Assembly: GCA_017396845.1 (NCBI GenBank)
Contig: JAFQKQ010000010.1
Coordinates: 1-64,000 of the forward strand
Source: Clostridia bacterium
GTDB lineage: Bacteria > Bacillota > Clostridia > Christensenellales > Aristaeellaceae
DNA length: 64,000 nucleotides
Direction: 5' to 3'
Below the pieces are notes generated by a model. That model ran no database searches, had not been told where the DNA came from, and was given only the letters and a program-made list of their open reading frames with translations. Each line of letters starts with the position of its first letter. Position 1 is the stretch's first letter. This document shows, in pieces, positions 1 to 7,313 of this stretch. Position numbers and translations under genes: made by a program.

Positions 1-1
1 A

Positions 2-1015
2 AAGGATCAGGACTGGGAGTTCGTCGTAAAGATGATGTGCATCATCAAGGACCTCATGAACGGCAACGACAAGCTGCCTGAGGGCTGCGAAGAGGAAATG
101 GTCGGCCATAACGCTATCGCCGCAGGCTTCCAGGGTCAGAGACAGTGGACGGATTTCTATCCGAACTGCGACTTCCCCGAGGCCATGCTGAACACCTCCT
201 TCGACTGGAACGGCGCGCGCGAGCCCTATATTCTCGCCACCGAAAACGACGTGCTGAACGGCCTTGGCATGCTGTTTATGAAGTTGCTCACCGGCCGTCC
301 CCAGATGTTTGCCGACGTTCGCACCTATTGGAGCCCCGACGCTGTTAAGAAGGCGACCGGCTACGATATCGAAGGCGTTGCCAAGAATGCAGGCGGATTT
401 ATCCACCTGATCAACTCCGGCGCATGCTGTCTGGATGCAAACGGACAGGCAGTCGGCGCAAACGGCGAGCACCTGATGAAGAAGTGGTGGGAGGTCACCG
501 AGGAAGACCAGAAGGCCATTATGGCGAACACCACCTGGAACTACGCCGATACCGGCTACTTCCGCGGAGGCGGATATTCCAGCCGCTTCGTCACCGAGTG
601 TGAGATGCCCGTAACCATGATCCGTCTGAATCTCGTAAAGGGCCTTGGCCCGATGCTCCAGATCGCGGAAGGCTGGACGGTCAATCTGCCGGACGAGGTC
701 ACCGATACGCTCTGGAAGAGAACCGACTACACCTGGCCCTGCACCTGGTTCGCGCCGCGCACGACCGGCAAGGAAGGCCCGTTCAAGGATGCTTACAGCG
801 TAATGAACAATTGGGGCGCAAACCACGGCGCGATCAGCTACGGCCACATCGGCGCAGACCTGATCACCCTGTGCTCCATGCTCCGCATCCCCGTAGCCAT
901 GCACAACGTTCCCGAGGACGAAATCTTCCGTCCCGCCAGCTGGAATGCATTCGGCATGGATAAGGAAGGCGCCGACTACCGCGCCTGCGCCGCCTACGGC
1001 CCGATGTATAAATAA
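2..1015 (+). CDS. fucI: L-fucose isomerase, C-terminal part (5' truncated)
   Basis: Converts L-fucose to L-fuculose (also D-arabinose to D-ribulose), the first step of cytoplasmic L-fucose breakdown. The frame is open to the left window edge, and about 337 residues of a family that is usually near 590 are visible. Recognisable family stretches are [20 protein letters not shown], the [20 protein letters not shown] segment that carries metal-binding acidic residues, and a late [16 protein letters not shown] segment with the metal-binding His region. The protein ends at TAA 1013-1015 and is followed by a strong terminator, so it is the last gene of its transcript. The rest of a fucose operon is expected to the left. 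The family call is firm; substrate choice between fucose and arabinose is not visible here. Confidence 0.93.
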   Translation, partial: KDQDWEFVVKMMCIIKDLMNGNDKLPEGCEEEMVGHNAIAAGFQGQRQWTDFYPNCDFPEAMLNTSFDWNGAREPYILATENDVLNGLGMLFMKLLTGRPQMFADVRTYWSPDAVKKATGYDIEGVAKNAGGFIHLINSGACCLDANGQAVGANGEHLMKKWWEVTEEDQKAIMANTTWNYADTGYFRGGGYSSRFVTECEMPVTMIRLNLVKGLGPMLQIAEGWTVNLPDEVTDTLWKRTDYTWPCTWFAPRTTGKEGPFKDAYSVMNNWGANHGAISYGHIGADLITLCSMLRIPVAMHNVPEDEIFRPASWNAFGMDKEGADYRACAAYGPMYK

Positions 1016-1050
1016 TTGAAAACAAAGAAATAAAGGCAATAGCAATGAAT

Positions 1051-1099
1051 GACGCCGCCTGCAGAACACGGAATTCCGTTTTCTGCAGGCGGCGTTTTG
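1051..1099 (+). terminator. Rho-independent terminator after fucI
   Basis: A 15-bp perfect stem (1052-1066 with 1081-1095, GC-rich) is followed by GTTTTGC. The loop contains a short palindrome CGGAATTCCG. It closes the fucI transcript. Confidence 0.88.
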
Positions 1100-1120
1100 C
1101 TGCTTCAATTGTCGGCTTGA

Positions 1121-1149
1121 TTGACATTGTTGGAATCTGATGTTATCAT
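1121..1149 (+). promoter_or_regulatory. Sigma-A type promoter upstream of a decayed gene
   Basis: TTGACA at 1121-1126 and TATCAT at 1144-1149 with 17 bp between them. A TATAAT at 1149-1154 lies nearby with poorer spacing. The only coding trace downstream is the leucine-rich-repeat remnant, so this may be the promoter of a dead gene. Confidence 0.45.
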
Positions 1150-1199
1150 ATAATCGTAATATTCGTTGGAATACGGGGGTAAGCCCTCGTATAAAACAG

Positions 1200-1477
1200 C
1201 TTTTGCTGCCGCTTGTCATTCCGGACGGCGTTAAAACCATCGGAAAATCCGCCTATGCCGGGTGAACGGGTCTTGCGGAGGCTGAACTTCCTGACGGCTC
1301 GGACAATTCTCCTTCGGCGGCGACCAAGCCTGCGCCTGCCCCGACGCCGTAGGTTTCATTCTCGATAATGCATATAGCGGCTGCAGCAATCTGACTGCCG
1401 CAATCGCCGCCGCCGGACGGACAATTGTCGAAACCGCATTTTCGGATTGCCCGGGCGCGACGCTTGCGGATGGGTGA
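1200..1477 (+). pseudogene. Remnant of a BspA-like leucine-rich-repeat (LRR_5) protein
   Basis: No intact reading frame is present, but repeat-like protein fragments appear in two frames. From 1206 the frame reads VIPDGVKTIGKSAYAG and stops at 1263. After the stop, the same frame continues with GLAEAELPDG up to TAG 1350. In another frame, from about 1355, it reads DNAYSGCSNLTAA and ETAFSDCPGATLADG up to TGA 1475. The pattern IPDGVxxIGxxAFxGCxxL is typical of BspA/LRR_5 repeats, which occur in secreted surface proteins of gut and oral bacteria. An in-frame stop plus a frame change suggests decay. No signal peptide or anchor remains. A chance resemblance is unlikely but not excluded, because the fragments are short. 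Confidence 0.5.
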
Positions 1478-1539
1478 CGAAAGAATGAGCCTTAAAGAGC
1501 GCAAGGAGGAATGTTCGGGCGCTATATGATAGAATTTTC

Positions 1540-1568
1540 TTGACAGAGCGGGGGAAATTTTATACAAT
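1540..1568 (+). promoter_or_regulatory. Promoter of the frr-polC operon
   Basis: TTGACA 1540-1545 and TACAAT 1563-1568 are 17 bp apart. The frr start codon lies 41 bp downstream, preceded by GAGGAGG. This appears to drive the whole operon to 12944. Confidence 0.75.
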
Positions 1569-1608
1569 AGATACAACCTGTTCAAATGATCACCGAGGAG
1601 GAATTTTT

Positions 1609-2166
1609 ATGTATAAAGCAAAAATTGAGGACGCAAAATCCAAGATGGAGAAGACGCTCGTAGCGCTGAAGAAGGAGTTTTCTACGCTGCGCGCAGGCCG
1701 CGCCAATCCCCAGATTCTCGATAAGATCGTTGTCGATTATTACGGAACGCCCACCGCGCTTTCCGGCGTTGCCAATATTTCTTCGCCCGAGCCGCGCATG
1801 CTCGTCATCGCGCCCTGGGAAACCAAGATGATCGGCCCCATCGAGAAGGAAATTCAGAAGTCAGATCTGGGCATCAACCCGTCTAACGACGGCCGCGTAA
1901 TTCGCCTTGTCATTCCCGAGCTCAACGAGGAGCGCAGAAAGGAACTGTGCAAGCAGGTCAAGAAGGCTGCGGAAGAGAGCAAGGTCGCCGTTCGCAACAT
2001 CCGCCGCGATGCGATGGAAGCCTTCAAGAAGATGAAGAAGGACAGCCAGATCACCGAAGACGATCAGAAGACCGCCGAAACCCAGCTTCAGAAAGCCGTC
2101 GACGATTATATCAAGAACATCGACAAGGTTTCTCAGGAGAAGGAAAAAGAGATTATGTCCGTATGA
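1609..2166 (+). CDS. frr: Ribosome recycling factor
   Basis: Releases the post-termination ribosome from mRNA together with EF-G. From the ATG at 1609 the product is 185 residues, exactly the usual family length, and a GAGGAGG ribosome binding site lies 8-14 bases upstream. Family sequence includes the Arg-rich segment ending TLRAGRANPQILDKIVVDYYG near residues 25-45 and the C-terminal three-helix-bundle region with VRNIRRDAMEAFKKMKKD. An upstream in-frame extension to 1540 overlaps the promoter and is rejected. The stop TGA overlaps the ATG of the next small gene. In many Firmicutes frr follows pyrH; here it is the first gene of its transcript, with no rpsB-tsf-pyrH in the 600 bp upstream. 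Confidence 0.97.
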   Translation: MYKAKIEDAKSKMEKTLVALKKEFSTLRAGRANPQILDKIVVDYYGTPTALSGVANISSPEPRMLVIAPWETKMIGPIEKEIQKSDLGINPSNDGRVIRLVIPELNEERRKELCKQVKKAAEESKVAVRNIRRDAMEAFKKMKKDSQITEDDQKTAETQLQKAVDDYIKNIDKVSQEKEKEIMSV

Positions 2167-2378
2167 TGACTCAGATTCTTGGCTTGCCGCTTGAGGAAGC
2201 GCTTGAGCGATTGAATGCGGCGGGCATTGATCCTATAGAAATTACGTCAGTCAGCGCGCCGCGGGGAAGTATGCCCCGCGGCTCGTTGCGCGTTGTGCGC
2301 GTGAAGGAAAACGGGCGCTTTTTGACCATAGCGCGTTTCAACGACAGCGTGGAGGAAACGGAAATTGAAAATATCTGA
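2163..2378 (+). CDS. Small conserved-looking protein of 71 aa, PASTA-like fold possible
   Basis: A short frame sits between frr and uppS, overlapping the frr stop by 4 bp and the uppS start by 14 bp, so it is translationally tied to both. The start is ATG 2163 or the adjacent ATG 2166. The pattern is hydrophobic and PASTA-like: LGLPLEEALERLNAAGIDP followed by a beta-strand-rich half with SLRVVRVKENG and FLTIARF. A PASTA-like arrangement (helix plus strands) is inferred from this pattern only. There is no signal peptide or membrane segment, so a stand-alone PASTA fold would be cytoplasmic and unusual. No function is assigned. Its tight packing inside a housekeeping operon argues that it is a real gene. 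Confidence 0.7.
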   Translation: MMTQILGLPLEEALERLNAAGIDPIEITSVSAPRGSMPRGSLRVVRVKENGRFLTIARFNDSVEETEIENI

Positions 2379-3150
2379 TATTGCGCGTGCGGCGAAGCTT
2401 TTCAGGAAGAAGACAAAGGCTGATCTTTTACCGCCGCCGGCAGAAAAAAGACCCAGGCATATCGCGTTCATCATGGACGGAAACGGGAGATGGGCGAAGA
2501 AGCGCTCGCTTCCCAGAAGCGCCGGACATGCGGCGGGCACGGAGGCGCTTCGTGAGATCATCCGCGCATGCGACGAATTTAAAATTGAAATCATGAGCAT
2601 TTACGCCTTTTCCACCGAGAACTGGAATCGTCCGGCGGACGAGGTTCAGACGCTTATGAAGCTGATCACAAAATATTTCCTCTCCGAGATCGACGAGCTC
2701 ATGGAAAAGGGCGTTCGGATCCGGATTCTGGGAGACCTCGATGCGTTTCCGGACGAGCAGCGGCAGGCGCTGATCACCGCACAGGAGCGCACCAAGGACA
2801 ACAAGGGGCTGAAACTCAATATCGCGCTCAATTACGGCGGACGCATGGAGATCATCCGCGCCGCGCGGGCGCTTTCCGAAAAATGCGTGAAGGGCGAAAT
2901 GAAGCCGGATGATATTTCGGTTGAAACCTTCAGCCTTGAAACCTATACGAAGGACGACAAGGATGTAGACCTGCTCATCCGGACGAGCGGAGAAAAGCGG
3001 CTGTCAAACTTCCTTTTGTGGCAGACGTGGTATGCGGAGATTATATTTAGTCCCGTGTACTGGCCGGATTACAACCGCGATGAATTGATTAAGGATTTAC
3101 ACGAGTATGCATCAAGGGATAGGCGTTTTGGCAAGGTGAAGGATAAATGA
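2365..3150 (+). CDS. uppS: Isoprenyl (undecaprenyl) diphosphate synthase
   Basis: Condenses isopentenyl units in cis to make undecaprenyl diphosphate, the lipid carrier for cell-wall precursors. The 261-residue protein carries the family signature IAFIMDGNGRWAKKR with the catalytic Asp near residue 38, FSTENWNRP in the middle, and the late IRTSGEKRLSNFLLWQ motif. The start is TTG at 2365, supported by GGAGG at 2351-2355; no ATG precedes the active-site motif. The gene overlaps dxr by 4 bp (ATGA). In many Firmicutes cdsA (CDP-diglyceride synthase) lies between these two genes; it is missing here. Confidence 0.96.
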   Translation: MKISDIARAAKLFRKKTKADLLPPPAEKRPRHIAFIMDGNGRWAKKRSLPRSAGHAAGTEALREIIRACDEFKIEIMSIYAFSTENWNRPADEVQTLMKLITKYFLSEIDELMEKGVRIRILGDLDAFPDEQRQALITAQERTKDNKGLKLNIALNYGGRMEIIRAARALSEKCVKGEMKPDDISVETFSLETYTKDDKDVDLLIRTSGEKRLSNFLLWQTWYAEIIFSPVYWPDYNRDELIKDLHEYASRDRRFGKVKDK

Positions 3151-4289
3151 GAAGTATAGCGGTTCTGGGCGCGACCGGCTCAATCGGTACGCAGACCATG
3201 GACATTATCAGAAGATATCCGGAGAGATTCCGCGCCGCAGCGCTTTCTGCGCGTTCGGACGCCGAGGGTCTTTTCCGTTTGGCGCGTGAATTCAAGCCGG
3301 ATGCATGCGCGCTCATAGAAAAGCCGGAGTTTATCCCCGAGGATCTTCGTTCGATTCAGTGGTTTTTCGGCGAAACATCTTCCGAGGATGCGATTATGTA
3401 TACAAAGCCCGACGACGCGCTTTGCGCCGTGGTCGGTATCGCGGGACTTAAAAATGTGCTTGCGGCGCTTGACGTGTGCAAGCGAGTGCTTCTTGCCAAT
3501 AAGGAAGCGCTGGTTACGGGCGGAAAGCTGGTCATGGAAAAGGCGAAAAGGCTGAATAAGGAGATACTGCCCGTAGACAGCGAGCACAGCGCCATTTTCC
3601 AGTGCTTGAGAAGGGCGATGGGAAATGTGCCGGAGAGAATCATACTCACCTGTTCCGGCGGGGCGCTTAGATCCTTTTCAAAGGACGAGATTGAAAACGC
3701 GTCGGTTTCGGACGTTCTGAAGCATCCCACGTGGAAAATGGGCGGAAAAATCACGGTCGACTGCGCGTCCCTTATGAATAAGGGACTGGAAGTGATAGAA
3801 GCGCATCATTTGTTCAATATGCCGGCTGAAAAGATTGACGTGATTGTTCATCCGCAGTCGATTATTCATTCGATGGTGGAGTTTTCTGACGGCGCGTGCC
3901 TTGCGCAGCTGGGCGAGCCGGACATGCGCGGGCCGATCGGCTACGCGATGGGTGATCCCGAAAGGATTGATTACGGTGCAAAGCGTCTGGATTTTGCCAA
4001 AATCGGCAGCCTTACGTTTTTGGAGCCGGACACGGAGCGTTTTCCCGCGCTTTCCTATGCATACGAGGCGCTGAAGGAGGGAAACAGCGCGCCGATTACG
4101 CTGAACGGCGCAAATGAAGAGGCGGTAGGCGCGTTTTTACGGGGCGAAATCCGGTTCGTCCTGATCCCAAGGGCTGTTCGGTACGCGCTTGACAACGCAA
4201 AAACGACCGTCGTTTCATCGGTTGAGGATGTATTTGAGGCGGATATGAAGGCGCGTGCGCTTGCAAGGCGCTATCTTGCGGGCGTATAG
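3147..4289 (+). CDS. dxr: 1-deoxy-D-xylulose 5-phosphate reductoisomerase
   Basis: NADPH-dependent conversion of DXP to 2-C-methyl-D-erythritol 4-phosphate, the committed step of the MEP isoprenoid pathway. The 380-residue protein starts with the nucleotide-binding GATGSIG near residues 8-14. It has the ALANKEALVTGG-type segment (LLANKEALVTGGKLV), a metal-binding PVDSEHSA motif and the substrate loop KMGGKITVDCASLMNKGLE. Its start overlaps the uppS stop. With ispG further down the same operon and uppS upstream, isoprenoid precursor supply and its main consumer are co-transcribed. Confidence 0.97.
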   Translation: MRSIAVLGATGSIGTQTMDIIRRYPERFRAAALSARSDAEGLFRLAREFKPDACALIEKPEFIPEDLRSIQWFFGETSSEDAIMYTKPDDALCAVVGIAGLKNVLAALDVCKRVLLANKEALVTGGKLVMEKAKRLNKEILPVDSEHSAIFQCLRRAMGNVPERIILTCSGGALRSFSKDEIENASVSDVLKHPTWKMGGKITVDCASLMNKGLEVIEAHHLFNMPAEKIDVIVHPQSIIHSMVEFSDGACLAQLGEPDMRGPIGYAMGDPERIDYGAKRLDFAKIGSLTFLEPDTERFPALSYAYEALKEGNSAPITLNGANEEAVGAFLRGEIRFVLIPRAVRYALDNAKTTVVSSVEDVFEADMKARALARRYLAGV

Positions 4290-4333
4290 CATTTGGTGGA
4301 TTTTATTTTTCGCATAATTTTTGGAGGATATCC

Positions 4334-5437
4334 ATGGCAACGTTTTTTTCGGTTCTTTTGGCGCTTGTAGTGCTGGGCGTTATTATCACGGTTCATGAAT
4401 TCGGTCATTTTATTGTGGGCAAAAAGAGCGGCATCGGCGTTATCGAGTTTGCGGTGGGCATGGGCCCGAAGATTTTCGGATGGGAGAGAAACGGAACGAA
4501 GTATTCGCTTCGCGCAATCCCCCTCGGCGGCTACTGCAGCTTTGTAGGCGAGGATGAAAAAAGCGAAGATCCGAGGGCGATGAACAATCAACCCGTTTGG
4601 AAACGCTTTTTGACCGTGCTTTCCGGCCCGCTTTTTAATTTTCTGCTTGCACTGATCACCGCCGTTATATTGATCGCGGGCGGGTTTATCATCAATCCCT
4701 ATTCCTCCTATACCGTTCCGCAGCTGGGACTGGTGGAGGAGGGAATGCCCGCATATGAAGCGGGGCTGATGGTGGACGATATCATTACGCACGCGGACGG
4801 CGAAGCGATTTCGCAGGATGAAGAGGGCGTTACCCGCCTTCAGACGATTATCGCGTCTTTGGAGGAGGGCGAAAGCGTTCTTCTTACGATTGACAGAAAC
4901 GGCGAAGCAGCGGAGATTTCGCTTGCGCCCCGATATGACGCGGAATACGGAAAAAAGATGATCGGCGTCGCGTTCTATTCGGGCTATGAAACCTATGACT
5001 GCAATGTGATCACGGCCATTCCCGAGGCATTTGAACTGATGGGGCGCACGGTCGTGGAGACGGTGGTATTCTTAAAGGATCTTGTTGTGAGGCTGTTCCG
5101 GGGGCAGGGCGTAGAACAGGGCGCAGTCACCGGCGCGGTCGGCATTGTGTCCACCATGTCCACGGACCTGATAACCGGCTTCAGCTCCCGTTTTTCGGAC
5201 GGCCTTTATATGATCGTATATTGGTTTTTCGTAATTTCCCTGAACCTCGGCATCATGAACCTTCTGCCGCTTCCTGCGCTGGACGGCGGACGGATTCTGT
5301 TTTTGATCTACGAGGGTATTTTCAGAAAGCCCTTCCCGCGCGAAAAGGAAGCGATCATTCACTTGATCGGGTTTGGCCTTTTGATCGTTCTGATGATCGT
5401 AATTACGGTTTCGGATATTTCGAATCTGATTTCCTGA
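4334..5437 (+). CDS. rseP: Site-2 protease family membrane metalloprotease
   Basis: Intramembrane zinc protease that cleaves membrane-bound regulators such as anti-sigma factors or signal-peptide remnants. The 367-residue protein has a first membrane segment with HEFGH at residues 21-25 (zinc ligands and catalytic Glu). A PDZ domain lies near residues 130-210, with GLVEEGMPAYEAGL at its start. The late LPLPALDGGRI motif (third zinc ligand) is inside a membrane segment, followed by a last hydrophobic helix. An RBS GGAGG lies upstream of the ATG. It sits 44 bp after dxr, which is its normal position. No cognate anti-sigma factor is visible in the window. Confidence 0.94.
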   Translation: MATFFSVLLALVVLGVIITVHEFGHFIVGKKSGIGVIEFAVGMGPKIFGWERNGTKYSLRAIPLGGYCSFVGEDEKSEDPRAMNNQPVWKRFLTVLSGPLFNFLLALITAVILIAGGFIINPYSSYTVPQLGLVEEGMPAYEAGLMVDDIITHADGEAISQDEEGVTRLQTIIASLEEGESVLLTIDRNGEAAEISLAPRYDAEYGKKMIGVAFYSGYETYDCNVITAIPEAFELMGRTVVETVVFLKDLVVRLFRGQGVEQGAVTGAVGIVSTMSTDLITGFSSRFSDGLYMIVYWFFVISLNLGIMNLLPLPALDGGRILFLIYEGIFRKPFPREKEAIIHLIGFGLLIVLMIVITVSDISNLIS

Positions 5438-5467
5438 TATAAAATACAGATGAATGAAGGGAAAACC

Positions 5468-6256
5468 ATGCTGATCAGCAATTTCCATACGCATACCACG
5501 CGCTGCCGCCATGCAGAGGGTACGGAGCGCGAGTACATTGAAAACGCCATCAAGGGCGGCTTTCGCGTGCTCGGATTTTCCGATCACGCGCCGTATGTAT
5601 TTGAAGGGGATTATTATTCCACCTTCCGCATGCGCCCGGAGGCGCTTGAGGACTACTGCAAAACGATTTTGGATCTGAAGGACGAATATAAAAACGATAT
5701 CGAGATTCATCTTGGACTGGAGGCGGAATACTATCCGCGCTTTTTCGATGCGTTTTTGCGCCTGATCGAGCCGTATCCGATTGAGTATCTGATTCAGGGA
5801 CAGCATTTTATCGGGAACGAGCTGGATGACAGAAGGGGTTCGCTTGCGGGCTCGGACGATGAAGAAAGGCTCAAAAAGTATGTAACGCAGGTTTGCCGGG
5901 GTATGGAAACCGGCGCGTTTTCCTGTCTTGCGCATCCGGACGTATTCGCGTTTTCCGGAAGCGAGGAGGGATATATAAAGCACATGCGGGAACTCTGCTT
6001 GTGCGCGAAGAAAAACGATATTCCCCTTGAAATCAACCTTTTGGGCATCAGAACCAAACGAATTTATCCCAATCCCGTTTTCTGGAAGATTGCGGGCGAG
6101 GTTGGGAATACGGTGGTATTCGGCGTGGACGCGCATACGGCTGAGGATGTGACAGACAATCCTTCGTTTGAAGAAGCCATGGGAATGGTGAATGCGTTCG
6201 GGCTCAACCGAAAAGAAGCGAAGGATGCAATACTTCCAAGGGTTCGGAGGGTTTAA
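5468..6256 (+). CDS. PHP-domain phosphoesterase, histidinol-phosphatase like
   Basis: Member of the polymerase and histidinol phosphatase (PHP) family, metal-dependent phosphoesterases with a TIM-like barrel. The N-terminal metal motif is FHTHTTRC followed by FSDHAPY. Further metal ligands appear in GLEAEY, GQHFIG, LAHPDVF and the final FGVDAHT. This layout fits HisJ/HisK-type histidinol phosphatase, but no other histidine genes are nearby, so the substrate is open. The ATG at 5468 is preferred over ATG 5450 because GAAGGG lies 6 bases upstream. The product is 262 residues. The gene is inserted between rseP and ispG, 30 bp from the first and 4 bp from the second. Confidence 0.82.
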   Translation: MLISNFHTHTTRCRHAEGTEREYIENAIKGGFRVLGFSDHAPYVFEGDYYSTFRMRPEALEDYCKTILDLKDEYKNDIEIHLGLEAEYYPRFFDAFLRLIEPYPIEYLIQGQHFIGNELDDRRGSLAGSDDEERLKKYVTQVCRGMETGAFSCLAHPDVFAFSGSEEGYIKHMRELCLCAKKNDIPLEINLLGIRTKRIYPNPVFWKIAGEVGNTVVFGVDAHTAEDVTDNPSFEEAMGMVNAFGLNRKEAKDAILPRVRRV

Positions 6257-6260
6257 ACAT

Positions 6261-7304
6261 ATGAGCACCAGAAGACTGATGGTGGGCTGCGTTCCGATGG
6301 GCGGCGGCGCACCTGTTTCCATACAGAGCATGACCAATACCGATACACGCGATACGGATGCTACGCTTTCTCAGATTCAGAGGCTGTATGAGGCGGGCTG
6401 CGAGATCGTGCGCGTGAGCGTGTATGACGATGCGTGCGCGGAGGCGGTAAAAGAGCTCGTTTCAAAGAGCCCGGTTCCGCTGGTTGCGGATATCCATTTC
6501 AATCATAAGCTTGCGATCAAGTCGCTTGAAAACGGAATTTCAAAGGTTCGCATCAATCCCGGAAACATTGGCGGGGAGGTAAACGTCAAAGAACTGGCGG
6601 ACGCGCTGAAGATGCATCATGTGCCGGTCAGAATCGGCGTGAACAGCGGTTCGGTGGAAAAGGAGATTCTGAAAAAGTACGCAGGCCCCACGCCCGAGGG
6701 ACTGGTCGAGAGCGCGCTCAATCACGCGAAAATGCTTGAAAAATACGGCTTTTACGATATGGCGCTGTCCATCAAATCCTCCGGCGTAAAGGAAACGGTG
6801 GAAGCAAATCGCATTGCATCGAAAATGTGCGACTATCCCCTGCATATCGGCGTGACGGAAGCCGGTACGCCCGGCATGGGCAATATCAAAAGCGCCATCG
6901 GCATCGGAAGCCTGCTTTTGGACGGCATCGGGGATACCATCCGCGTGTCGCTCACGGGCGATCCCGTAAACGAGGTGTACGCGGCAAAGGATATTTTAAA
7001 AGCCGCCGGCGTCAGAAGAGAAGGCGTGAATATCGTATCCTGTCCCACCTGCGGGCGCACCTGTATTCCCGTAGGCGATATAGCGGATCGCGTGAAGGAA
7101 GCGACCAAGGACATCAAATCTCCGATTACGGTCGCTGTGATGGGCTGCATTGTAAACGGCCCGGGCGAAGCGAGGGAAGCGGATATCGGCGTGGCGGGCG
7201 GAAAAGACGGCGGCGCGCTGTTTATTAAAGGCGAAAGCGCGAGAAGCGTAAAGGGCGATCTTGCGTTGGCGCTGATTGAAGAAATTCGAAATAGATACAA
7301 ATAA
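6261..7304 (+). CDS. ispG: 4-hydroxy-3-methylbut-2-enyl diphosphate synthase
   Basis: Iron-sulfur enzyme of the MEP pathway that reductively opens MEcPP to HMBPP. The start at ATG 6261 follows GGAGGG and gives 347 residues, typical for the bacterial short form. Early motifs are PVSIQSMTNTDTRDTDAT and VADIHFNHKLA. The [4Fe-4S] ligands are the CPTCGRTC cluster near residues 261-268 and the later Cys in VMGCIVNGPGEAREADIG. A longer frame running back into the PHP gene is rejected. Reducing power would come from ferredoxin or flavodoxin, not encoded here. Confidence 0.97.
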   Translation: MSTRRLMVGCVPMGGGAPVSIQSMTNTDTRDTDATLSQIQRLYEAGCEIVRVSVYDDACAEAVKELVSKSPVPLVADIHFNHKLAIKSLENGISKVRINPGNIGGEVNVKELADALKMHHVPVRIGVNSGSVEKEILKKYAGPTPEGLVESALNHAKMLEKYGFYDMALSIKSSGVKETVEANRIASKMCDYPLHIGVTEAGTPGMGNIKSAIGIGSLLLDGIGDTIRVSLTGDPVNEVYAAKDILKAAGVRREGVNIVSCPTCGRTCIPVGDIADRVKEATKDIKSPITVAVMGCIVNGPGEAREADIGVAGGKDGGALFIKGESARSVKGDLALALIEEIRNRYK

Positions 7305-7313
7305 GAGGAACAT

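Noticed and set aside
5072..6337. 421-codon open frame on the minus strand opposite rseP and the PHP gene
   Set aside because: It mirrors the codons of two clear plus-strand genes, has basic and His-rich shadow composition and no RBS.
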